Shown: piece after piece, positions 34,197 through 40,892 of the stretch
How positions within the stretch are numbered: position 1 is the first letter of the stretch
How the letters are laid out: each line of letters opens with the position of its first letter
NCBI GenBank assembly: GCA_030848545.1
Contig: JAVDCA010000042.1
Coordinates: forward strand, 1-41,199
Direction: 5' to 3'
DNA from: Astrobacterium formosum
GTDB lineage: Bacteria; Pseudomonadota; Alphaproteobacteria; Rhizobiales; Xanthobacteraceae
DNA: 41,199 nucleotides
Made by a program: the position numbers and the translations under genes
Notes under the pieces: generated by a model
What the model was told of the DNA's origin: nothing
Seen by the model: only the letters and a program-made list of their open reading frames with translations
Database searches by the model: none

Positions 34197-35464
34197 CCAG
34201 CCGCACCATGACGATCAACCCGCTCAAGTGGCCGCTCGCCATCCAGATGCTGGCCGGCCTCGGCTTGGGCCTCGGCGTCGGCATGATGTGGCCGAACTTC
34301 TCCATCGCGCTGCGCCCGCTCGGAACCGCATTCGTCGAAGCCATCAAGATGATCGTCATCCCGATCGTGTTCGCGACCGTGACGCTCGGCATCTACCGGA
34401 TGGGAAAGGAGCTCAAGACCCTCGGTCGCATCGCCGGGGTCTGCTTCCTGTACTTCTACGTCGCGACCGTGATCTCGATCATCATCGGCCTCGGGCTCAA
34501 CGCCCTCTTCCACCCCGGCGCCGGCGCCTCGCTCGCCGCCACCGGCAAGCTGCCGGCCAACCTCGCGGTCTCGGTCGACTGGGTGAAGTTCTTCATGGAC
34601 ATGATCCCGTCCAACATCCTGGCCGCCATGGCGGCCCAGAAGGTGCTGCCGACGCTGGTGTTCTCGATCCTGTTCGGGCTCGCGCTCGCCGGCATCGGCG
34701 AGACGGCGCGGCCGCTGGTGTCGGCGCTCGAAGCCATCATGATGGCGATGTTCAAGATCACCAAGTGGATCACGTCGACGGCGCCGATCGCCATCTTCGC
34801 CATCGTGGCGTGGCTGTTCGCCTCGCAGGGCCTCGCCACCGTGATGGCGCTCGCCAAGCTCGTCCTCGTCATGTATCTCGGCCTCGCCATCATGGTGCTG
34901 GTGTTCTGGCTGATGCTCAAGATGATCGGCGAAAAGCCGATCGCCGTCACCCGCGCCATCATGGAGCCGGTCATCCTCGCCTTCTCGACCCGCTCCTCCG
35001 AGGTGACGCTGCCGCTGCACATGGAAAAGCTGCGGGCGATGGGCGTGCCGGAGCGCATCATCGGCGTCGTCCTGCCGCTCGGCTACGCCTTCAACCGCGA
35101 CGGCTCGATCATGTATTTCGCCCTCGCGGTGACGTTCCTCGCCGAAGCCTACGGCATCGCGTTGTCGGGCTCGGCCCTGTTCACCATCCTGATGGTGACC
35201 ACCATCGCCAGCAAGGGCAGCGCCAACGTACCCTCGGGCGGCCTCGTCGCCGTCGCCATGGTGCTGACCGCGATCGGGCTTCCGGTCGAGGCCTTGGCGA
35301 TCATCGCCGGCGTCGACGCCTTCCTGGACATGGGCCGCACCGCCGTCAACGTGTTCGGCAACACCGTCGCGGTCAAGCTGGTGCAGAAATACGCCGGCGA
35401 TACGGTCGTCGACGAAGCCGGTGCGGCGCTGCCGGTGGCCGCCACGGAGGCGAGCGGCGCATGA
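34193..35464 (+). CDS. Dicarboxylate/amino acid:cation symporter (DAACS family)
   Basis: 423 residues, inner-membrane secondary transporter of the glutamate/C4-dicarboxylate type. Family marks include KMIVIPIVFATVTLGI, the serine-rich hairpin AFSTRSSEVTLPL and the late GVDAFLDMGRTAVNVFGN. The conserved NMDGT segment, which helps form the sodium and substrate site, reads FNRDGSIMYF, an unusual variant. It overlaps the GntR gene before it and the aldolase gene after it by ATGA, so all three are coupled. An acidic amino acid or dicarboxylate substrate is likely, and the aldolase suggests a beta-hydroxy amino acid. Confidence 0.92.
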   Translation: MTSRTMTINPLKWPLAIQMLAGLGLGLGVGMMWPNFSIALRPLGTAFVEAIKMIVIPIVFATVTLGIYRMGKELKTLGRIAGVCFLYFYVATVISIIIGLGLNALFHPGAGASLAATGKLPANLAVSVDWVKFFMDMIPSNILAAMAAQKVLPTLVFSILFGLALAGIGETARPLVSALEAIMMAMFKITKWITSTAPIAIFAIVAWLFASQGLATVMALAKLVLVMYLGLAIMVLVFWLMLKMIGEKPIAVTRAIMEPVILAFSTRSSEVTLPLHMEKLRAMGVPERIIGVVLPLGYAFNRDGSIMYFALAVTFLAEAYGIALSGSALFTILMVTTIASKGSANVPSGGLVAVAMVLTAIGLPVEALAIIAGVDAFLDMGRTAVNVFGNTVAVKLVQKYAGDTVVDEAGAALPVAATEASGA

Positions 35465-36504
35465 GCACGACGGACGCCGGCACCGCCATCGACCTGCGCA
35501 GCGACACCCTCACCCGGCCCACCAGCGCCATGCTGGAGGCGATGCGCACGGCGACGCACGGCGACGACAATCGCGACGGCGATCCGACCGTCATGCGGCT
35601 GGAACGCCTCGCCGCCGAGCGCCTCGGCAAGGAAGCCGGCCTGTACCTGCCGAGCGGCACCATGGCCAACCTGGTCGCCGTGCTGGGCCACGTCTCGCGC
35701 GGCCAGGAGGTCGTGGTCGACGCCCTCGCGCATCTCCTCGTCACCGAGACGGCCGGCCTCGTCGGCGTCGCCGGCGCCGTCCCGCGCGTGGTCGACAGCA
35801 ACGCCGGCCGCTACGACCTCGACGCGCTCGAACGCGCCCTGGCGAAGCCCGCGAGCCGGCTCGGCCCCGGCCTCGTCTGGCTGGAGACGAGCCACAACTG
35901 GACCGGCGGCCGCGTACTGCCGCTCGACCACATCACGGCGGTCGCCGCGCTCGCCCATCGCCACGGCGTGCCGCTGCACATGGACGGCGCCCGCATCTTC
36001 AACGCCGCGGTCGCGCTCGGGGTCGGCGCCGACGTCATCGCGCGACCGGCCGACACCGTCATGTTCTGCGTCTCCAAGGGGCTGAGCGCGCCGATCGGCA
36101 GCCTTCTGGTCGGCTCTGCCGAGTTCATCGGCCGCGCCCGGGCGCTGCGGCGCATGCTCGGCGGCGCCATGCGCCAGACCGGCGTCATCGCTGCCGCCGG
36201 CATCGTCGCCGTAGACACTATGGTCAGCCGCCTCGCCGACGATCACGCGGCGGCGCGCCGGCTCGCCGAGGGTCTCGCCGGCATCGACGCCACGCTGGTC
36301 GATCCCGCCCGCGTCGAGACCAACATCGTGATGCTCGACGTCGCGGCGACCCGTTTTGACGCCGCCACCTGGGAGAGCCGCCTCGCGGCGGCCGGCGTGC
36401 GCGTCGGGAGCAGCGGCAAAGCGCAGATCCGCCTCGTCACCCACCGCCACATCGACATGGCGGCGGTCGAGCGGGCGATCGGGGTGTTCGCAAAACTCGC
36501 CTAA
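35461..36504 (+). CDS. Threonine aldolase family PLP enzyme
   Basis: 347 residues of the low-specificity threonine aldolase fold (beta-eliminating-lyase superfamily). It begins IDLRSDTLTRPT and has the cofactor phosphate site LPSGTMANL, His91 in DALAHLLVTE, LETSHNWTGGRVLPL, Asp175 in HMDGARIFNAA and the PLP lysine Lys206 in FCVSKGLSAPIGSLL. These enzymes cleave L-threonine, allo-threonine or other beta-hydroxy amino acids to glycine and an aldehyde. Coupling with an acidic-substrate symporter suggests 3-hydroxyaspartate (giving glycine and glyoxylate) as one possible substrate; this is inference. Confidence 0.9.
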   Translation: MSTTDAGTAIDLRSDTLTRPTSAMLEAMRTATHGDDNRDGDPTVMRLERLAAERLGKEAGLYLPSGTMANLVAVLGHVSRGQEVVVDALAHLLVTETAGLVGVAGAVPRVVDSNAGRYDLDALERALAKPASRLGPGLVWLETSHNWTGGRVLPLDHITAVAALAHRHGVPLHMDGARIFNAAVALGVGADVIARPADTVMFCVSKGLSAPIGSLLVGSAEFIGRARALRRMLGGAMRQTGVIAAAGIVAVDTMVSRLADDHAAARRLAEGLAGIDATLVDPARVETNIVMLDVAATRFDAATWESRLAAAGVRVGSSGKAQIRLVTHRHIDMAAVERAIGVFAKLA

Positions 36505-36515
36505 AGGGCCGGCCG

Positions 36516-37082
36516 TCAGCGGCGGCGGCGCGCTTCCACGAAGGCGGCGCGGCCGGCGAGCGCGGCCAGCGCCAGCGACACGAGGCCGTTGTAGCCGGCG
36601 AGCGACAGGCCGAGGAAGCGCCACGACGCCTCGTCGCAGCGCACCACGCTGGTCGTTTGCATCTGTTCGAGCAGGCTGCCGGCCTGGCCGAAACTCGCGA
36701 TCGGGCCGGTGCAGTCGGCAGGACCTGCCCAAAGCTTCCACTCGACGCCGGAGTGATAGGCGGCGAGCACGGCGCCGGCGAACAGCACCACGGCGGCGAG
36801 CGCGAGGCCGGCCGCCACAAGCCGGTTCGGCGCTCCCTTGAGGGCCGCCAAGCCGGTCGCGAGCGCGAGCGGGATCGCCACATAGTGGAACTTGCGCTGT
36901 TCGAGACACAACGGGCACGGCGCGATCAGGAGCACGTACTGGAAGAAATGCGCGGCGGCGACGATCGCGGCGCTGCCGGCAGCGACCAGGAACGCGGAGC
37001 CGCTGGCCGACAGGCCGCCCACGAGGGCAGCGGCAGAGCCGGACGCGCGCGACCAGGCGGCCGCTTTGGCAGTATCGGACAT
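36516..37082 (-). CDS. dsbB: Disulfide bond formation protein B
   Basis: 188 residues with four hydrophobic segments. DsbB reoxidises DsbA in the periplasm and passes electrons to quinone. The first redox pair is Cys56-Cys59 in LIAPCPLCLEQR, and the second is Cys124 and Cys149 (PADCTGP and VVRCDEASW) in the second periplasmic loop; QRKFHY after CPLC matches the family. The gene is convergent with the aldolase gene, with 11 bases between them. An N-terminal extension of some 30 residues before the first helix is a little long. Confidence 0.9.
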   Translation of the reverse strand: MSDTAKAAAWSRASGSAAALVGGLSASGSAFLVAAGSAAIVAAAHFFQYVLLIAPCPLCLEQRKFHYVAIPLALATGLAALKGAPNRLVAAGLALAAVVLFAGAVLAAYHSGVEWKLWAGPADCTGPIASFGQAGSLLEQMQTTSVVRCDEASWRFLGLSLAGYNGLVSLALAALAGRAAFVEARRRR

Positions 37083-37298
37083 CGGGACCTCATCGGGACT
37101 TGAGCTGACATAGCTCCGCCGGGCGAAGCATGTCGATCACAACCGCATCAACATTAGGGCATGAGGCGGCGACGCGGGGTGGACCGGGCGGCGGACGCGA
37201 GGTGGCCCTCGCGGGCCTCTCCGGGGCGATGCGCTCCGCCGCCCCACCCCTACGCCGATGCCGCAGACTTTCGGGTGTGGGCAGGCGGCGGACAGCCG

Positions 37299-37326
37299 TT
37301 GACCCTGCGGGGTTCGCAGCTATGAT
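37299..37326 (+). promoter_or_regulatory. tRNA-Leu promoter
   Basis: TTGACC (37299-37304) and TATGAT (37321-37326) with a 16-base spacer, ending 11 bases before the tRNA. A near-consensus pair, as expected for a stable RNA gene. Confidence 0.7.
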
Positions 37327-37337
37327 CCGCCCCGCCA

Positions 37338-37424
37338 GCCCCTGTGGCGGAATTGGTAGACGCGCCTGACTCAAAATCAGGTAATGGCAACATTGTGCTG
37401 GTTCGAGTCCGGCCAGGGGCACCA
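37338..37424 (+). tRNA. tRNA-Leu (anticodon CAA)
   Basis: 87 bases including an encoded CCA. The acceptor stem pairs GCCCCTG with CAGGGGC. The anticodon stem is CCTGA/TCAGG with loop CTCAAAA, so the anticodon is CAA and reads UUG. A long variable arm, the class II feature of leucine tRNAs, lies between the anticodon stem and the T arm, whose loop is TTCGAGT. Accessory DNA begins right after it. Confidence 0.95.
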
Positions 37425-37577
37425 AGCTGCTTGAGGAAGCGGCAGCCGCTATTAGAGCGCTGAAGGTTGGTATCTGGGTGAGTCCACCACTTGACTAGGC
37501 GGTGCCCGACAAACGTCGAGTTCCAGGGACGTGGGGTGCCGGCATAGTTGGCACTGGCATTCGCTGAAGTGGCGGCG

Positions 37578-37808
37578 ATGAACTTCAAGATCGTCGGCGA
37601 AATCTCGCAAATCGAAACGTTCGCCGTCGGGTCGAACATTCGCGAAATCGCGCGGTTGCGAAAAGTATACGGGCGAGGACGTTGGCGGAAGCGGAAGGGT
37701 ATCGCCCGCATCCGACTTGCCGATGGCACCAACCACCTCGCCGAAGTACATTGGTATGAAGCTGCTGGAATCGGCCGCAAGGAATTCAAAATCAAAAATC
37801 TGCTCTGA
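37578..37808 (+). CDS. Small conserved hypothetical protein
   Basis: 76 residues if it starts at the ATG at 37578 (an ATG at 37548 is also in frame). It begins MNFKIVGEISQIETFAVG and contains ARLRKVYGRGRWRKRKG, a basic segment, and EVHWYEAAGIGRKEFKIK. I recognise this type as a short conserved protein of Rhizobiales with no assigned function. Positively charged overall, it might bind nucleic acid, but that is only a guess from composition. It is followed nine bases later by another conserved small gene. Confidence 0.72.
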   Translation: MNFKIVGEISQIETFAVGSNIREIARLRKVYGRGRWRKRKGIARIRLADGTNHLAEVHWYEAAGIGRKEFKIKNLL

Positions 37809-37817
37809 AAAGAACCG

Positions 37818-38048
37818 ATGGCAAAAACGCAAGCGAAGCAACTGGTCGTGTGTGTGGACAATGAGGGCTATCCGAGCTCTCTCGAGCGACGCAAGATCTA
37901 CGTCGCTCTGCGCGACCCTGACGCCGAGAAACACGGCCTGCTTCGGATTGTCGACGAATCGGGAGAAGACTACCTTTATCCGAAGGCTTTCTTCCGCGTG
38001 GTCGCCCTGCCGCAATCGGTCAAGAAAGCCGTGCTGGCCGCGGCCTAG
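37818..38048 (+). CDS. Small conserved hypothetical protein
   Basis: 76 residues: MAKTQAKQLVVCVDNEGYPS, then SLERRKIYVALRDPDAEKHG, LRIVDESGEDYLYPKAFF and a C-terminus VALPQSVKKAVLAAA. This is a familiar small rhizobial protein with the look of a compact beta-rich (SH3-like) domain. Function unknown. An AAAAGAACCG sequence precedes the ATG. It shares a transcript with the gene before it and is ended by the terminator at 38074-38113. Confidence 0.75.
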   Translation: MAKTQAKQLVVCVDNEGYPSSLERRKIYVALRDPDAEKHGLLRIVDESGEDYLYPKAFFRVVALPQSVKKAVLAAA

Positions 38049-38073
38049 AAACTCGAAGCGAGGGCAAGTCCGC

Positions 38074-38113
38074 AGGTCGGATCAGCGCGGCTGTGATCCG
38101 ACCTTATTATTTT
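38074..38113 (+). terminator. Rho-independent terminator
   Basis: Perfect 11-base stem AGGTCGGATCA (38074-38084) and TGATCCGACCT (38094-38104), then TATTATTTT. It closes the two-gene unit 37578-38048. Confidence 0.88.
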
Positions 38114-38288
38114 CGGCGCAGCTTGGTCCGAAGGATATCAGCACGTCGGTGACGTACGATGGCGTGATGCGGCAGACGGCGGTACTTGCCCTTACTACAT
38201 TGTCTACCCAGCATGGGCAGAGGGGCAGTTCTGGCACTTGAACGGTGGGATCGTGTCCCCCCAAGTGGTGTAGCTCGGCAGAGCAAAG

Positions 38289-38337
38289 CCGCCCGCACGC
38301 GCGCCCCCCAATAGCGCCGTAGCGGGCGGGATTTTTT
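38289..38337 (+). terminator. Terminator-like stem with T6 tail
   Basis: CCGCCCGC (38289-38296) pairs perfectly with GCGGGCGG (38322-38329) over a 25-base loop, then GATTTTTT. No gene ends just upstream, so it may be the end of a small RNA or of a longer transcript. A separate perfect dyad, CCTCCGCC-CT-GGCGGAGG, lies at 38363-38380. Confidence 0.5.
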
Positions 38338-38537
38338 CTGTGATGACCGCGATACGCGATGTCCTCCGCCCTGGCGGAGGAAGGTTTCTCGAATGCGCCA
38401 ACGCGACCAGTGTAACGCGAAGTATTCGAGCGTTGGTGTTTACGGCGGCGCATGACCGGCGATTATGTGCGCGGTCACCTTAATTGCGCAGTTCCCGAAC
38501 AAGAATTTCTCTTCCAAATCAGCTGTTTATCAGACAT

Positions 38538-38566
38538 GCGGAGATTGGGCGCTGCATTCTCCGCAT
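38538..38566 (+). promoter_or_regulatory. Fic operator, copy A
   Basis: Starts GCGGAGATT and ends TTCTCCGCAT; with the A and T just before it, the ends form a 9-base inverted repeat. It shares about 23 of 29 positions with copy B, 55 bases downstream. Confidence 0.6.
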
Positions 38567-38584
38567 CTCTTGCGAAGAATCTTC

Positions 38585-38613
38585 TTGTCCTTGCGGAGAT
38601 TAAACGCTATTTT
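38585..38613 (+). promoter_or_regulatory. Putative fic promoter
   Basis: TTGTCC (38585-38590) and TATTTT (38608-38613) with a 17-base spacer. Operator copy B covers the spacer and the -10 box. Confidence 0.5.
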
Positions 38614-38631
38614 ATCCGCATGATGTGCGGA
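38593..38631 (+). promoter_or_regulatory. Fic operator, copy B plus extra half-site
   Basis: GCGGAGATTAAACGC...TATCCGCAT (38593-38621), followed by another inverted half-site TGCGGA (38626-38631), which with TCCGCA (38615-38620) makes a 6-base dyad over the ribosome binding site. Confidence 0.6.
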
Positions 38632-38639
38632 GAATAGGC

Positions 38640-39761
38640 GTGTACATCCACGAGCTTCCCAAGTGGCCCCGGTTCCGCTGGGACCAGGAGAGCCTGACCG
38701 AGACGCTCGCCGCCGTGCGGCATCGGCAAGGACGTCTGTTGGGCCGGATGGAAGGCCTCGGCTTCAGCTTGCGCCAGGAAGCCACCCTTCAGACCCTCAC
38801 CGAAGAGGTCGTGAAGTCGAGCGAGATCGAAGGCGAAGTGCTCGACAAGGAACAAGTGCGCTCATCCCTGGCCCGCCGCCTCGGCATCGAGACCGGCGCG
38901 CTGACACCTGCCGAGCGAGATGTCGAGGGCGTGGTCGAGATGATTCTCGATGCGACTGAAAAATACATCGAGCCGCTGACGGCCGAGCGGCTGTTCGGCT
39001 GGCATGCGGCGCTGTTTCCAACCGGACGGAGCGGGCTGCGACGCATCATTGTCGGCGCATGGCGCGATGCCAAGGCGGGCCCCATGCAAGTCGTCTCCGG
39101 CCCGGACAATCGGCAGCGCGTGCACTTTGAAGCCCCGCAGGCCGGACGGCTGGACGTCGAAATGGCTTCCTTCCTGAACTGGTTCAATGGGTCGAACGGC
39201 GGCGATCCTGTGCTCAAGGCCGCCATCGCACATCTATGGTTCGTCACCATTCATCCATTCGAAGATGGAAACGGACGCATTGCGCGCGCCATCGCCGATC
39301 TTGCGTTGGCGCGCTCGGAGAACACCGCACAGCGCTTCTACAGCATGTCGTCGCAGATCAGGCAGGAGCACAAAGCCTACTACGACGTCCTCGAAGCCAC
39401 GCAGAAAGGCGAGCTGGACATCACCGAGTGGCTGACCTGGTTCCTCGGATGCCTCGACCGGGCCTTCGGCCGTGCGGAGACGATCCTCCAGGGCGTGCTG
39501 ATGAAAGCGCGGTTCTGGGAAACACATGCGGGCGCGCGACTCAATGACCGCCAGCGGATGATGATCAATCGTCTCCTGGATGGATTCGAAGGCAAGCTCA
39601 CCTCGTCGAAATGGGCGAAGATCGCCAAGACCTCGCAAGATACGGCAAGCCGCGATATCGACGGCCTCATCAAACAAGGCATTCTGGTCAAGGACGCCGC
39701 CGGTGGGCGCAGCACGAGCTATTCGCTGGCACCCGTCGATGAAGACGCCCCGGCCCGGTGA
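38640..39761 (+). CDS. Fic family protein, class II, with C-terminal winged helix
   Basis: 373 residues from the GTG at 38640, giving MYIHELPKWPRFRWD, the typical N-terminus of this family (DUF4172-like); GGAG lies seven bases upstream. The Fic active site is HPFEDGNGR (205-212), complete with the catalytic His, so AMP transfer from ATP to a target hydroxyl is expected. An autoinhibitory motif of the (S/T)xxxE(G/N) type, SSEIEG (60-65), lies N-terminal to the Fic core, marking class II. The C-terminus (about 300-365) resembles a winged helix-turn-helix with WAKIAKTSQDTASRDIDGL, possibly for autoregulation at the duplicated operators. The target is unknown. Confidence 0.9.
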   Translation: MYIHELPKWPRFRWDQESLTETLAAVRHRQGRLLGRMEGLGFSLRQEATLQTLTEEVVKSSEIEGEVLDKEQVRSSLARRLGIETGALTPAERDVEGVVEMILDATEKYIEPLTAERLFGWHAALFPTGRSGLRRIIVGAWRDAKAGPMQVVSGPDNRQRVHFEAPQAGRLDVEMASFLNWFNGSNGGDPVLKAAIAHLWFVTIHPFEDGNGRIARAIADLALARSENTAQRFYSMSSQIRQEHKAYYDVLEATQKGELDITEWLTWFLGCLDRAFGRAETILQGVLMKARFWETHAGARLNDRQRMMINRLLDGFEGKLTSSKWAKIAKTSQDTASRDIDGLIKQGILVKDAAGGRSTSYSLAPVDEDAPAR

Positions 39762-39954
39762 GCCGGGCCAATCCTGACTGTTCGGCGCAATACGCTTCGC
39801 GATTGCGCCCTACGCGCTGTTGCCAGCTCACACAAGCATGCCCGAGAAGCATTCTGACGGTCGGTATCAAAATGAGCATCACCCTGGAGGGTGCGAGGGG
39901 CATGACACAGAAGCCGACGCCCACCAAGACGCATCTATCTCATCGAGAACAACT

Positions 39955-40518
39955 TCATTGCAGCGCACGAAGCAGCTTGATCGTATCGTCCGCAAGCTTT
40001 CCGTATCGCATGGCCTCTGCAAAACTGAATTCACTGTCTTCAACCAAGTGCGCAGCTCGGTTACCAATCACTCGAAGGTCATCCAGGAGAGCAGACGTCT
40101 TCTCGTCCAAGAGCCCTTCGTTCCGAAGTATGCGTATCGCATCAACCATCGAGTATATTCGACTACGGCTTGCAGGCTCGGACACAAGTAGGCGCGCGAT
40201 GTCCTTTAATGCTTGTTCGAGTTCGGCTCGTTTCTCAAGGATTGCCGCTCGCGGCGAGTGTTCAGCAACCTTTTGAAATCGGCTTTTCTCTTCCGGCGTA
40301 GCTTCCAGCTCTGGCTGTGATTGAGGAACGGAGATCTGGGCAACTTCTGCCTCTGCCTGGTCGAACCTGAATTCCGTTTCCTTGTGTTTTACGTGCAAGC
40401 GCGGAAGCAGCTCGATCAGCTTCTCTCGAAAGAGCCATACCGCTGTCACAAAAGCGGCTGGCCACGCCAGGGAAACTATTGATTGCACGATCGACGCGGT
40501 GAACTGAAAGCCGTCCAT
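39955..40518 (-). CDS. Hypothetical membrane-anchored protein (DUF4145-like C-terminus)
   Basis: 187 residues. One N-terminal transmembrane segment, IVQSIVSLAWPAAFVTAVWL, is followed by FREKLIELLPRL, a charged, probably coiled region (HKETEFRFDQAEAEVAQ; ILEKRAELEQALKDIARLL) and a helical C-terminal domain with LLDEKTSALLDDLRVIGNRA and AAHLVEDSEFSF. The RxxGNxAAH-like pattern is that of DUF4145-type helical domains often found in defence-associated or mobile regions. Base composition is lower in GC than in the core genes. A tiny membrane-protein gene lies just upstream. Confidence 0.75.
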   Translation of the reverse strand: MDGFQFTASIVQSIVSLAWPAAFVTAVWLFREKLIELLPRLHVKHKETEFRFDQAEAEVAQISVPQSQPELEATPEEKSRFQKVAEHSPRAAILEKRAELEQALKDIARLLVSEPASRSRIYSMVDAIRILRNEGLLDEKTSALLDDLRVIGNRAAHLVEDSEFSFAEAMRYGKLADDTIKLLRALQ

Positions 40519-40545
40519 CGTTCTCCCCGCCCAAAGTTCTAACCT

Positions 40546-40704
40546 TCAACGCGCCCCGCGCCGTACTATCCGCCAGGCGAGCGCAATCAAGATCGCAGAA
40601 ACCGGGATGACAAGCCACAGCGCCGGAGCGCCTTTCGCGCTCAGCGTCAGGGTGAGGAAGCCAAGAACAAGTTCGGGAGCGTCGGCCACGACAGAGTTCT
40701 CCAT
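40546..40704 (-). CDS. Small predicted membrane protein (52 aa)
   Basis: A 52-codon frame reading MENSVVADAPELVLGFLTLT, then LSAKGAPALWLVIPVSAILI, then ALAWRIVRRGAR. One clear transmembrane segment (ALWLVIPVSAILIALAW) ends in a positive-inside tail RIVRRGAR. It lies 27 bases upstream of the DUF4145-like gene on the same strand, so the two may form a pair. No strong Shine-Dalgarno sequence is seen, and the family is unknown to me. An inverted repeat at 40752-40768 lies in its upstream region. Confidence 0.5.
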   Translation of the reverse strand: MENSVVADAPELVLGFLTLTLSAKGAPALWLVIPVSAILIALAWRIVRRGAR

Positions 40705-40751
40705 TGAGAATCACGTCAAGACCGACAAGGGGTATGGGGGCAAAATCTGAG

Positions 40752-40768
40752 TCACTGTGCAACAGTGA
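40752..40768. promoter_or_regulatory. Dyad upstream of the small membrane protein pair
   Basis: Perfect 7-base arms TCACTGT and ACAGTGA around GCA, 48 bases upstream of the ATG at 40704. A regulator-binding site is possible. Confidence 0.35.
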
Positions 40769-40864
40769 GAGAGATTATTTTTGAATTACTGTTGGCATAA
40801 CCTTATGATTGCGTGGGCGAAATTAATTCGCGAGGAACCCAAATTTACAATTGTTGCAACGGCG

Positions 40865-40892
40865 TTGACACAAATTCCAAGCTTCCTATAGC
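40865..40892 (+). promoter_or_regulatory. Promoter-like sequence
   Basis: TTGACA (40865-40870) and TATAGC (40887-40892), spacer 16 bases. No clear gene follows within the window, so its meaning is uncertain. Confidence 0.35.

Noticed and set aside
38263-38300. tRNA-like fragment (GTGTAGCTCGGCAGAGC resembles a D arm)
   Set aside because: No acceptor, anticodon or T arm can be folded around it; a chance resemblance.
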